Source of the DNA: Breoghania sp.
GTDB taxonomy: Bacteria; Pseudomonadota; Alphaproteobacteria; Rhizobiales; Stappiaceae
NCBI RefSeq assembly: GCF_030066895.1
Contig: NZ_JASJAV010000034.1
Span: 1-61,180, forward strand
Length of the DNA: 61,180 nt
Direction of reading: 5' to 3'
In this document: positions 51,251 to 60,805 of the stretch, in pieces
How positions within the stretch are numbered: the stretch's first letter is position 1
Layout of the letters: every line of letters begins with the position of its first letter
The notes under the pieces: model-generated
Told to the model about the DNA's origin: nothing
Database searches by the model: none
Seen by the model: the letters and a program-made list of their open reading frames with translations, nothing else
Program-made: the position numbers and the translations under genes

Positions 51251-51936
51251 TTGTCCGAGCCGGCCGCCCCCTCGCGGCCGGTTTTCTCCCGATCCCAACG
51301 ATCGGCGATTACCATACAGCGCGAACAGGATGTGCACCTCAGCCGTTTGAAGCCTTTCGATCCCACCAAGACATGCCTGCTGCTGATCGACACACAGAAC
51401 TGCGTCTGGAATGCGGACGTGGCGGCGCGGTTTCCCTATTTCGACGAGACGATCCGCGAGACCGTGTTGTCGAACTTGAAGAAGCTCATCACCGCTTTCC
51501 GCAAGGCGGGCGGCGAGGTCATGTACACGGTGATGGAGAACCTGACCAAGGACGGTCGCGATCGCAGCCTCGACTACAAGCTCTCCGATTTCTTCATCGC
51601 CAAGAGCTCGTGGGAGGCGAAGGTGCTGGACGATCTGGCGCCGGGCGATGACGATATCGTGCTGTCGAAGACGTCGTCCGGTGTCTTCAACTCCACCAAT
51701 ATCGAATACATCCTGCGCAATATCGGCATCGACACGGTGGTGATGACCGGCTTCCTGACGGACCAGTGCGTCGACCACGCGGTGCGCGATGTGGCCGATA
51801 GCGGATTCTACCCCGTCTGCATCTCCAACGGCTGCGCCACCCATTCCAAGGAACGCCACGACAACGCGCTGAACGCCTTCAAGGGCTACGCCGGACGATG
51901 ACGGCGGAAGAGCTTATCGCCGAACTAGCGGGGTAA
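51251..51936 (+). pseudogene. isochorismatase-family cysteine hydrolase, 3' frameshift
   Basis: Amide hydrolase of the isochorismatase/N-carbamoylsarcosine-amidase fold. The triad is visible: Asp in LLLIDTQNCVW, Lys in DIVLSKTSSGVFNST and Cys in TDQCVDHAVRDVADSG. The frame runs to a stop at 51901, but a break near 51893 restores MTAEELIAELAG and a stop at 51934-51936, the usual family end, so only the last 12 residues are affected. It begins 5 bases after the glutamine-synthetase-like gene. Together with the creatininase-like gene nearby it suggests breakdown of a creatinine- or ureide-like compound. Confidence 0.82.
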
Positions 51937-51985
51937 GAGGCCGGGCAGGCGCTGCGGAGTCGTTTGGCGCAGGCACTGCACATCC

Positions 51986-52077
51986 CACCGTCATTGCCCG
52001 GCGAAGTCCGGGCAATCCAGCAGGCAGCGTCATGTTTGGAGAGCGTAGGATCCCCCGGACTTCGCCGGGGGATGATG
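51986..52077. repeat. dispersed double-hairpin repeat, copy 2
   Basis: Hairpins ATTGCCCGG/CCGGGCAAT (51993-52016) and TCCCCCGG/CCGGGGGA (52051-52073) repeat the element at 43282-43373 in the same orientation, 8.7 kb away. Confidence 0.85.
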
Positions 52078-52129
52078 ATGGAGGGAACGCGGGGTCAATG
52101 CATTTAGCGAGGCATGCCCCCAAACGGCC

Positions 52130-52832
52130 TCAGCTCCACGGACCTTCGATCAGCTCGCGGGTCTCATCCAGACCGGCCTGCCAGACGGCCAGCATGTCCT
52201 CGTCCGATTTCTCGTAGACACCGCCGAAATTGCCGTCGCCGATGAGCTCGCGGACCGCATCCGGGCCTTTCAGGCGCATCCGGGCAAAGTCCACCAGAGG
52301 TTTCTGCTCCTGCAGCTGTGTCACATCCGCCAGACGGTTCCAGGGGAAGTTCTCCATCCAGGAGACGTGGGAGGCGAGCGGGTCGATCTCGTGCACCTTG
52401 GCGAAGGTCTTGGGCGCATTCCACCAGTTGTGGAACTTCACCGCGACGTCCGGATTATCGCCCATCCATTCGATCCCCATGTTGGCCGCGGGCTGGTTGC
52501 CCGCCGTGTCCGTTGACGACCAGGACCCGCTTGAAACCGTGCCGCTTCAGGCTGTCGAGGATATCGCGCACGAGGGAAAGATAGATCGAGATCCGCAAGA
52601 TGAACGTGCCCGGATAGGTCATGAAGGACGGAGTGATGCCGTAGGTCACCACGGGGAAGACGGGGACGCCGTAGGGTTCGGCGGCCTCGCACGCCATGCG
52701 CTCCGACAGGATGCTGTCGGTCGACAGTGACAGATAGGCATGCTGTTCAGTGGAGCCGAGAGGCAGAACCGCCAGATCACCGATCCGGAGATACTCTTCG
52801 ACCTTCTGCCAATTCATCTCGCTGATTTTCAT
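52130..52832 (-). pseudogene. creatininase-family amidohydrolase, frameshifted
   Basis: Metal-dependent cyclic amide hydrolase. The start at 52832 reads MKISEMNWQKVEEYLRIG. Metal ligands are expected in LPLGSTEQHAYLSLSTDS (Glu, His, Asp) and VLVVNGHGGQPA (His; normally NGHGGN). A break near 52490 leads to NMGIEWMGDNPDVAVKFHN and the C-terminus ELIEGPWS. About 235 to 240 residues when joined. It is transcribed with, and 61 bases downstream of, the GntR gene and toward the isochorismatase-like gene, from which it is separated by the dispersed repeat. Confidence 0.8.
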
Positions 52833-52893
52833 TTCGTTTCCAGTTTCTTCTTGTTCGCTCGTTCGTAAAGGGGGCCGCGGTGACCTTCCGCGC

Positions 52894-53856
52894 TCACTTG
52901 AGGGACGGCCGCTCCAGCAGCGGTTTCAGGACGCGGTCGATGTCGGCGGGGTCGGGAACGTGCCGGTACTCGAACATGAACGTGCCCGGCCGCGCCCGTT
53001 CCGCCGTCCGGTCTGTTCCCGTCGCATAGATGACCGCATCGCAGTTCTTCAGGTAATCCTCCACCTTCGGGTCGTCGTAGTTGACGGTCGTCACGTTCGT
53101 CACGTGAGCCGCGAACCGGCGCATGGCGGAGCGGAAGATCGGAATGAAATTGGGAAACTGCGACAGAACCAGAAGCCGCGCTGTCGGCATGAGGGAGGCG
53201 AGCTGCATGCGCGTCGTTTCCGACGGAATAAAACGGATGGTCACGACCCGGGCTGACGGCATCAGTTCCTTCAGTTCGCGATGGCGGTTGGTGAAGGTGA
53301 CCACGCAGTCGGAGGAGGCGGCGAAGGCGCGGACGTCGGGATCGTGGCGCAAGGCCTCCAGCGTCGTGCCCTCCACGAGCACCTGCGCGTCGAGCTGTTC
53401 GCTCAGCAGACGGCAATAGCTCTCCGTCGCGTCGGGAAACAGGCCCGCCATGACAAAGCGCATCCGCGGGCCGATGCGGGAGCGATAGTCGAGCCGCATT
53501 TTCACGATGGTGGCGAAATCCACCGCGCTAATCCCCAGTTCCAGCGCCTTGTCGATCGCCTGATCGATCTCCCAGTGAAGCGTGTCGATGTCGGAATGCT
53601 GGGCGGCGCGTGCCTGGGAACTGTCGGCGATAAAGGTGCCCGCGCCCTTTCGCGCCTCCACCAGACCGTCCGCCTTCAGCTTACGGTAGACTTGCGTGAC
53701 CGTCATGGGAGCGACACCGACCAGGGTCGCCATTTTGCGCACAGACGGCAGCGCGTCGCCCGCCGTCAGTTCCCCGAATGAGATCCCGAATTCGATTGCG
53801 CCTTTGAGCTGCGCGCGCACAGGCATCGCCAACGATCGATCTACGCGAAAGTCCAT
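52894..53856 (-). CDS. GntR-family regulator with large ligand-binding domain
   Basis: Intact 320-residue regulator. The winged helix is at residues about 10-78 (LPSVRKMATLVGVAPMTVTQ). The remaining 230 residues are not FCD, UTRA or aminotransferase-like in appearance; they look like an alpha/beta sensor (VVTFTNRHRELKEL, LLVLSQFPNFIPIF, AVIYATGTDRTAERA) reminiscent of two-lobed binding folds. It is divergent from the peptide transporter at 54039 and upstream of the creatininase-like gene, so it may control both. The shared 180-base gap is strongly A+T-rich and carries ACTATAA (53880) and TTATAGT (54001) as possible half-sites. Confidence 0.85.
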   Translation of the reverse strand: MDFRVDRSLAMPVRAQLKGAIEFGISFGELTAGDALPSVRKMATLVGVAPMTVTQVYRKLKADGLVEARKGAGTFIADSSQARAAQHSDIDTLHWEIDQAIDKALELGISAVDFATIVKMRLDYRSRIGPRMRFVMAGLFPDATESYCRLLSEQLDAQVLVEGTTLEALRHDPDVRAFAASSDCVVTFTNRHRELKELMPSARVVTIRFIPSETTRMQLASLMPTARLLVLSQFPNFIPIFRSAMRRFAAHVTNVTTVNYDDPKVEDYLKNCDAVIYATGTDRTAERARPGTFMFEYRHVPDPADIDRVLKPLLERPSLK

Positions 53857-54038
53857 GCGCCGTCCTTTTTCTCGAAATCACTATAATCAAATATCACAAT
53901 CTGTCTTCCTGCGACATATTTAATCATACTAAATATTAGGCATTTTCGCGATTTTTTAGTAATTTTTGACATTGATGATAAAATCAATTCAATGAAACAG
54001 TTATAGTAAAATATATCACTTAGAAAGAGGGAAACTGA

Positions 54039-55622
54039 ATGAATGCCATGCTCAAGGCCATAGGGCTGAGCGCGATCGTGCTCGGTGCCAGCCTGAGCGG
54101 CGCGGCTGCCGTGGAACGCGGCGGCGTGCTGACCTACGCACGTTAGGCCGATAGCCGCCTTCTCGATCCCGTTTTCAATCAGGGCAACGTCAACATCTGG
54201 GTCCTGTCCAGCATGTATGACACGCTGATCCTGCCAACCGACGACGGCAAGGGCCTGAAGCCGGGACTGGCGACGGACTGGTCCGTTTCCAAGGACGGAC
54301 TGACCGTGACGCTGCATCTGCGCGACGGCATCAAGTTCTCCGACGGCACGCCAATCACGGCGGAGGACGTGCGTTGGTCACTGGAGCGCGCTTCCAACCC
54401 AGATAACGGCATCTGGAATTTCATGCTGGGATCGGTCGACACGGTCGAGGCCAAGGATGCCAGCACCATCCTCGTGCACCTGAAGCACACAGACCCGGCC
54501 ATCCTGCCGACGCTGACGGTCTTCAACGCCGCGATCATGCCGGAGAAGCAGTATCTCGCTTCCAAGGGCAAGAGCGACATCGACAAGGCGAAGAACTTCG
54601 CCCAGCACCCGGTCGGAATCCGGCCCCTTCATCCTGACGTCCTGAGATCGCGACTCTTCCATGAAGCTGGAGCGCGATCCGTACTACTGGGCCAAGGGCG
54701 AAGACGGGGAAAGCCGCTTCCCTATCTCGACGGCATCAATTTCGAGATCATTCCCGACGACGCGACCCGCATCCTGAAGCTGCAGTCGGGCGAGATCGAT
54801 GGGGCGGCAATGATCCCCTACGCCCGGGCGAAGGAACTGGATCAGGCTTCCAACATCGACATGAAGCTGTTCCCTTCCACCCGCGTTCAGTACGTGACCA
54901 TGAACGTGCGGCCCGAGCTTGACGGAGAGAAGAACCCGCTCTCCAACCTCAGGGTGCGCCAGGCGCTGAACTATGCGGCCAACAAGCAGACCATCATTCA
55001 AATCGTCACCCACGGCGTTGGCAAGCCGATGACCTCGTTCCTGTCGTCAGGCACGCCGATGCACACGGGCACCAAGCCGCTTTACCCCTACGATCTGGCC
55101 AAGGCCAAGGCGTTTCTCAAGGACGCGGGATACCCGAACGGCTTTGAGACCAGCATCATGGTGATCGCCGGCAATCAGGACGAAATCGGCATCGCCACCA
55201 CCTTGCAGCAGATGTGGAGCCAGCTCGGCGTCAAGCTCAAAATCCAGCAGATCGACGACGGTTCGCGCGACACCGCCTATCGAAACGGCACGTTCCACAT
55301 GCGCATGTCGGTGTGGACCGACGACATCGCGGACCCGAACGAATTCGCCTCCTATGCGCTGTATCCGCTCACCGTCGGCGCGCTTCACACCGGCCCGTAG
55401 AACGACAAGGCCACCAAGCTCTTCGAGGAATCCCAGCAGGAACTCGACCCAAAAAAGCGGGCTGAGGAGTATGCCGAGATGCAGACGATCTTCAACACGA
55501 CCGGACCGACCGTGCCGCTGTTCGAGACGCCCTATGCGGTCGCCCTGTCCAAGAAGCTGCACGGGTTCAACCAGATCCCGCTCGGCAACAACATCTTCCG
55601 CTATGCCTGGCTGTCCAAGTAA
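54039..55622 (+). pseudogene. peptide-type ABC solute-binding protein, two stops and a frameshift
   Basis: SBP family 5 protein of about 525 residues. The ATG at 54039 follows AAAGAGGG. Residues 1-24 (MNAMLKAIGLSAIVLGASLS) are a signal peptide. A TAG (54144-54146) breaks LTYAR-ADSRLLDPV, where relatives have Gln. Hallmarks HLRDGIKFSDGTPITAEDV and RVRQALNYAANKQTI follow, with paired breaks near 54618 and 54655 around the segment that should read GPFIL. A second TAG (55398-55400) falls in HTGP-NDKATKLFEESQQ. It ends FRYAWLSK. First gene of a complete opp/dpp-type operon. Confidence 0.85.
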
Positions 55623-55645
55623 CAGGCGCGAAAACTGACAAGATG

Positions 55646-55675
55646 CGGAAGGCCGGGCCCGATCCCGACCTTCCG
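55646..55675 (+). promoter_or_regulatory. intercistronic hairpin between binding protein and permease genes
   Basis: CGGAAGG (55646-55652) and CCTTCCG (55669-55675) flank an inner CGGG/CCCG pair, giving a strong stem with a short loop. Such hairpins after binding-protein genes commonly protect the upstream mRNA so that the binding protein is made in excess. Confidence 0.55.
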
Positions 55676-55707
55676 TTGTTCGCAATGACAAACGGGATGC
55701 AGTCGCG

Positions 55708-56637
55708 TTGGCTTCATTGAACTTCATCTTTCGCCGCATTCTGCAGATGATCCCGACGATCATCTTCATCCTCGTGCGGCTGCTGCCCGGAGATCCGGCG
55801 ACCGTCATGCTCGGCGATCGCGGACGGGAAGCGGATATCGCGCGCATCAACGCCCAGCTTGACCTCGACACACCCCTGTTCGTTCAGTTCCTGTATTTCA
55901 TCCGCAACGTGTTCAGCGGCAATCTCGGCAACTCTATCTCGCTGCGCGTGCCGGTCGCCTCGCTGCTCATCGAACGCCTGCCCGTCACGTTGCTGCTCAC
56001 GGCGATGGCCGCGGTCATCGCCGTCATCTTTTCTGTGCCGCTCGGCTTCTGGGCTGCGCTGAAGCAGAACCGCACCACCGACATGGTCATCCGCGGCGTC
56101 TTTCAGGTCGGCCTGTCCATGCCGGTCTTCTATGTCGGGTTTCTGCTGCTGATCTTCTTCGGCGCGCACCTGCACTGGTTCCCGATCGGCGGATACGGGC
56201 ACGGCTTTCTCGATCACCTCTATCACCTGTTCCCGCCCGCGCTGACGCTGGCGCTCAGCCTGTCGGCGATCTTGATGCGCAACCTGCGCGCCGCGATCCT
56301 GAACGTCATGGATGCGGAATATGTGGATTTTGCCCGCTCCAAGAGGCTTCGCGGCTACCTGATCCTCACCCGGCACGTTCTGCGCAACGCGCTGATCTCG
56401 ACCGTCACCCTGTTCGGCTTGCAGGTCGGCGTGCTGCTGGGCGGGGCCGTGATCACCGAGATGGTGTTCGCCATTCCCGGCGCCGGTCGGCTGATGATCG
56501 ACAGTATCTACGGGATCTACGGGCGCGACTATCCGGTCATTCAGGGTCTGACGATCACGCTGACCATGGTCGTGTCGCTGATCTTCCTGGCGACCGACCT
56601 TCTGCGAGCCTGGCTCGACCCGAGGATCACGCGATGA
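55708..56637 (+). CDS. peptide ABC transporter permease, DppB type
   Basis: Open 309-residue permease beginning at TTG 55708 (ASLNFIFRRILQMIPTIIFI). The first membrane helix is short, running straight from IIFILV into RLLPGDPATVMLGDRG; relatives have eight to ten more hydrophobic residues here, so a small in-frame deletion is likely. The remaining helices and the EAA loop (EYVDFARSKRLRGYLILTRH) are complete. The stop overlaps the dppC-type start. Confidence 0.87.
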   Translation: MASLNFIFRRILQMIPTIIFILVRLLPGDPATVMLGDRGREADIARINAQLDLDTPLFVQFLYFIRNVFSGNLGNSISLRVPVASLLIERLPVTLLLTAMAAVIAVIFSVPLGFWAALKQNRTTDMVIRGVFQVGLSMPVFYVGFLLLIFFGAHLHWFPIGGYGHGFLDHLYHLFPPALTLALSLSAILMRNLRAAILNVMDAEYVDFARSKRLRGYLILTRHVLRNALISTVTLFGLQVGVLLGGAVITEMVFAIPGAGRLMIDSIYGIYGRDYPVIQGLTITLTMVVSLIFLATDLLRAWLDPRITR

Positions 56638-57536
56638 GCGACACAACCGCCGCGCCCCTGGCCCCCGAGGAGACGGGCCCGCAGGATCAGCCCAACGGTG
56701 AGAAGGTCGCCGAAGCCACGTCCCGCAAGACCAGGCGCCTGTCTCCGGCCCTGCTGGGCGGGGCCTTCATCCTGATCTGCAGTTTGGTGCTGGCGTTCTT
56801 TCCCTCTGCCTTTGCGCCCTGCGATCCGAACGCTTTCGACTACAACGCGCTATTGCAGGCGCCGAGCGCGGCGCATCTTTTCGGCACCGACAATTTCGGC
56901 CGGGACATGCTGTCCCGCGTGATCCATGCCTATACGGTCGACATGCAGATCGCGGTGTTCGCGACCGTCGTGCCCACAATTGTCGGGACGCTGATCGGCG
57001 CATTCGTCGGCTATGTCGGCGGAATCACCGAGAGCATCTTCGGCCGGATCGTCGATGCGACGATCACCTTCCCGTTCCTCGTGCTCGTCATCGCGATCGT
57101 GTCGGTGCTCGGGCCGGGGCTGATCAACATGTACATCGCGGTCGGCATCATCGATTGGGTGTTCTACGGGCGACTGACGCTCACCGAGATCAAGGTCCAG
57201 AAGCGGCTCGACTATGCGGCGGCCGGTCAGGTGATGGGATATCGGCCGAGCCGGATCGTCTTCCGCCACCTGCTGCCCAATTCCATGACGCCGGCGTTCG
57301 TCTACTGGATGACAGATATGGCGCTCTGCATTCTGCTGGGCTCAAGCCTCGGCTATCTGGGGCTCGGCGCGCAGCCGCCGGCCGCCGAATGGGGCGTGCT
57401 GATCGCCGACGGCAAGAACTTCATGACGAGCGCGTGGTGGATCTCGGTCTTCCCCGACATCGCCATTGTTTTCACCGGACTCGACTTCAGCCTGCTGGGC
57501 GACGGGATCACCGAACTTCTGAGGACGAAGCAATGA
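56634..57536 (+). CDS. peptide ABC transporter permease, DppC type
   Basis: Intact 300-residue permease with a 35-residue hydrophilic N-terminal tail, the first helix LLGGAFILICSLVLAFF, periplasmic motif FGTDNFGRDMLSRVIHAYT, and EAA loop DYAAAGQVMGYRPSRIVFRH. It overlaps both neighbours by four bases. Confidence 0.9.
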   Translation: MSDTTAAPLAPEETGPQDQPNGEKVAEATSRKTRRLSPALLGGAFILICSLVLAFFPSAFAPCDPNAFDYNALLQAPSAAHLFGTDNFGRDMLSRVIHAYTVDMQIAVFATVVPTIVGTLIGAFVGYVGGITESIFGRIVDATITFPFLVLVIAIVSVLGPGLINMYIAVGIIDWVFYGRLTLTEIKVQKRLDYAAAGQVMGYRPSRIVFRHLLPNSMTPAFVYWMTDMALCILLGSSLGYLGLGAQPPAAEWGVLIADGKNFMTSAWWISVFPDIAIVFTGLDFSLLGDGITELLRTKQ

Positions 57537-58527
57537 GCGAGGTCTCCCCTCTTCTAAAGGCGCGCGGCCTGATGACCACGTTCCAGACCGCGCAAGGGCC
57601 GGTGACCGCCGTCAACGCGGTGGATCTCGACGTTTATGCGGGCGAGGTGCTCGGGCTGGTGGGAGAATCGGGATCGGACAAGAGCGTCATGCTGCGCTCG
57701 CTGATCCGCCTCATCCATCCCCCCGGAACCGTATTGGGGACGGTCGAATGGGAAGGCCGCAATCTGGTCGATCTGTCGGACGCCGCGCTGAGGCGGATCC
57801 GCGGCGGCGAGATCGCAATGATCTTTCAGGAGCCGATGACGGCGCTGAACCCGATCCTACCGATCAAGGTGCAGATCGACGAGAACCTGCGCGCCCACAC
57901 GAAGATGGATGCGAGCCAGCGGCGCAAGCGGATGATGGAACTGATGGACATCGTCGGCATTCCGGCGGCCGAACGCAGGCTTGAGGAATATCCGCACCAG
58001 TTTTCCGGCGGCATGCGGCAGCGGGCGATGATCGCCATCGCGCTAGCGAGTTCCCCGCGCCTGCTTCCGGCGGACGAGCCGACCACCGCACTCGACGTGA
58101 CCATTCAGGATCAGATCCTGAACCTGATCCTCGATCTTCGCGACGAATTCTCCATGAGCGTCGTCTTCGTCACCCACGATCTGGGCGTAGTGGCCAGCAC
58201 CTGCGACCGGGTGGCGGTGATGATGCCGGGCGGATCGTTGAGACGACATCCGTCGTCGACATTTTCGAGCACCCTCACCATGCCTATACGCGGGGGCTGA
58301 TCGGCTCGGTGCCGAGCGGCGGGAGCGAGCGCTCCATGCTGATGTCGATCGAGGGCACGCCGCCGAGCCTTGCGGAGATGCCGAAGGGCTGCGCCTTCAA
58401 CCCGCGTTGTTCCTTTGCGACCGAGGCTTGCCAGCAGATGGTCCCGATGCTGGAGGAAGTCGGCCCGAACCACAGGGCGGCCTGTTTCCAGCATGACGCG
58501 GTCGCGCAAGCGGGGGTGAGCCGATGA
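57533..58527 (+). pseudogene. peptide ABC transporter ATPase, DppD type, frameshifted
   Basis: First ATPase. Walker A reads GESGSDKSV: the third Gly of GxxGxGK is Asp (GGC to GAC), which should abolish nucleotide binding. Q-loop IFQEPMTALNP, signature FSGGMRQRAMIAIAL, Walker [13 protein letters not shown] and switch FVTHDLGVVA follow. A break near 58232 changes MMPG to RIVETTSVVDIFEHPHH, then the oligopeptide-transporter C-terminal domain with its Cys motif (CAFNPRCSFATEACQQ). The TGA overlaps the next start. Confidence 0.86.
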
Positions 58528-59539
58528 CGGAGAGCGAAAGCCCGATCCTTTCCCTGTGCAGTCTCTCCAAGCGCTTCTTTGCCCGCCAGAGCCTGTTGGG
58601 TCGGCTGAGCGGGGAGTCCGCCCGTTTCGTGCATGCGCTGAACGGCATCAATCTCGACATCTATCGCGGCGAGATGCTCGGCGTGATGGGGGAATCGGGG
58701 TGCGAGAAATCTACGCTGGCGCGCTGTCTGGTGCGCCTGCTGGATCCGGACGAAGGCACAGTCCTTTTCGAAGGGCAGGATATCGGCGCGCTGAAGGGAG
58801 CGAAAAAGCGTGCCTTCAACCGCCGCGTCCAGATGATCTTTCAGGATCCCTACAGCTCGCTCAATCCGCGCATGACGGTTCGCCAGATCCTGCGCGAGGC
58901 GCTGAGCGTGCACAGGATCCGGCCGAAAGACCAGATCGACGCGCGCATCTACGAATTGCTGGACACCGTCCGTCTGCCGCGCGATGCGGCCGATCGCTAT
59001 CCGCGCGAATTCTCCGGCGGCCAACGCCAGCGCATCGGCATTGCGCGCGCTCTGTCGGTGGAGCCGGAAATCCTGATCGCGGACGAACTCGTCTCCGCCC
59101 TCGACGTCTCGGTTCAGGCGCAGGTGATCAATCTGCTGCTGCAGCTTCAAAACGACCTCAACCTGACGATCATCTTCGTCGCCCACGACCTCAGGCTGGT
59201 GCGTCACATCTCGCATCGGGTCGCGGTGATGTATCTGGGCCAACTGGTCGAGCGCCGACGGAAGAACTGTTCACCGTGCCCCAGCATCCGTATGCGAAGG
59301 CACCGCTCGACGCCACCCCGGATCTCGATCCCTCCCACCGCAAGCGCGGGGCCTCGACGCGCAGTGAGCTTCCCAGCCCCTTCGACATTCCGAAGGGCTG
59401 CCCCTTCAACACGCGCTGCGCCTTCGCAACAGAAGAATGCCGCACGATCTCTCCCGCGCTGACCAAGCGCACGCCGCAACATATGGCAGCCTGCCATATC
59501 GTGGATTTCGGCATTTGCGAGGAACCGGTCGCCGGATAA
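58524..59539 (+). pseudogene. peptide ABC transporter ATPase, DppF type, frameshifted
   Basis: Second ATPase. Walker A is GESGCEKST, with Glu replacing the Gly before Lys (GGG to GAG). Q-loop IFQDPYSSLNP, signature FSGGQRQRIGIARAL, Walker B ILIADELVSALD (Pro to Leu, C to T) and FVAHDLRLVRHI follow. A break near 59255 separates LGQLVE from PTEELFTVPQHPYAKA, and the Cys motif CPFNTRCAFATEEC closes the domain. Last gene of the operon; a convergent gene begins 28 bases later. Confidence 0.86.
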
Positions 59540-59567
59540 GGCGCACGGCCTGTCAGGACGTCATGAA

Positions 59568-60279
59568 CTAGACCGGCGGCGGTGCCCCACCGAGGCGCTC
59601 CAGTGCATCCTCCAGGGCGGCGATACGGACATCGCGCTCAGCAAGCAGTGCGGCAACACGGGGAGAGCCTCCATGCGGGCAGAAATGTGCTGCGGGCAGT
59701 TTTTGTCCCAGGCCACGATCTCGAAGAGGATCGCCCGCTCGGCTCGCCCACTTGCTCCGTCCACGCGCAGGGTCTCGACAAGCTCCGGGTGGTCCTCAAC
59801 GACACGTGCCCGCCCCCACAGCTTGATCCGCTGCGCATTCTCGTAGTCGATCAGAAACAGGAAGGCCCTGTCGTTCTCCGACAGATTGCCGAGGGTGACG
59901 TATTGTCTGCTTGCTGCGAAATCGGCAAAGCCGAACCTTCTTTCCCCGAGCACCTTCAGGAACCCGGCCGGGCCGCCACGGTGCTGGATATAGGGCTGCC
60001 CGCCGCCACCCGCGAACGGATCGCCCTTGCGATCTCCGAATATAACGGTTGCGGCTACTGCCTCTCCGCCCACACCTATCTCGGCGCCAACCTCGCCAAG
60101 CTGTCGCCGGAAGAGATTGCTGCGAACCGCGCCAGATCGGGCGTGATGCGCGTCGGCCAGGGGTGACGCTCTTCCATGCGGGCATAGATCGGGCGCGATC
60201 CCTTGGCCGACTGGATCGCCTTCACCGCAGGCGTGAAGGCCACGTCGCTGGGTGAGCGAAGATCATACGTCACCGTCAC
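59568..60279 (-). pseudogene. pyridoxamine-phosphate-oxidase-fold flavoprotein interrupted by inverted copy of neighbour
   Basis: FMN-binding split-barrel protein. The GTG start at 60279 overlaps the NTF2-like stop and gives [20 protein letters not shown] to RITPDLARF at about 60140. There the gene is broken: plus-strand 59996-60133 is an inverted copy of part of the AhpD-like gene, and the flavoprotein resumes as GQPYIQHRGGPAGFLKVLGE at about 59998. FADFAASRQYVTLGNLSEND and IKLWGRARVVEDHPELVE are the core; after WDKNCPQHI a break near 59655 leads to the end ERLGGAPPPV. Roughly 16 residues of the original (the strand before GQPYI) are missing at the insertion. Confidence 0.8.
59996..60133 (+). 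repeat. inverted duplication, left arm
   Basis: These 138 bases match the reverse complement of 61040-61177 with one difference (C at 60001 against T). They encode LPAATRERIALAISEYNGCG and on to SPEEIAANR on the plus strand, a piece of the AhpD-like gene, but without start or end, inside the flavoprotein gene. Confidence 0.92.
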
Positions 60280-60740
60280 AGACCCAACTCGCTCAACGAG
60301 GGATGATCGTCCGGGCGCCGTCCCACCGGCCAGTGAAAGAGGCGATCCGCCTCCTTGATGGCGAGATCGTTGATGCTGGCATGGCACATTGCCATGAGGC
60401 CGTCGGCATCGAATTCCCAATTCTCGTTTCCGTAGGAACGGAACCATTGCCCGGACGCATTGTGCCATTCATAGGCAAAGCGCACGGCAATGCTGTTTCC
60501 GGTGAAAGCCCAGAGTTCCTTGATCAGGCGGTAATCCAGTTCCTTGCGCCACTTCTCGGTGAGAAACGCGACGATCTCCGCACGGCCCGTGACGAAGACG
60601 TTGCGATTGCTCCAGCGGCTGTCGGGCGTATAGGCCCGCGAAACGGCGTCCGGATCGCGGCTGTTCCAGCCGTCTTCGGCCAGTCGCACCTTCTGAACGG
60701 CGCTCTCATCGGTGAAGGGGGGAAGCGGGGGGCGGCTCAT
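60276..60740 (-). CDS. nuclear-transport-factor-2-like protein (DUF1348 type)
   Basis: Intact 154-residue SnoaL/NTF2-fold protein starting at 60740 after [46 protein letters not shown] and [20 protein letters not shown] are typical of the DUF1348 group, whose members are often found beside AhpD-like and flavin proteins. No catalytic residues can be assigned. It overlaps the flavoprotein gene start by GTGA. Confidence 0.85.
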   Translation of the reverse strand: MSRPPLPPFTDESAVQKVRLAEDGWNSRDPDAVSRAYTPDSRWSNRNVFVTGRAEIVAFLTEKWRKELDYRLIKELWAFTGNSIAVRFAYEWHNASGQWFRSYGNENWEFDADGLMAMCHASINDLAIKEADRLFHWPVGRRPDDHPSLSELGL

Positions 60741-60805
60741 ACCATGCTCCTTGCAAAAGTTGGGAGAACGGCGGCGGGCTCATGCGCCCAACGCCGAAAA
60801 AACCC

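Noticed and set aside
43282..52077. Repeats as a CRISPR array
   Set aside because: Only two copies, 8.7 kb apart, palindromic, without spacers of regular length and without cas genes.
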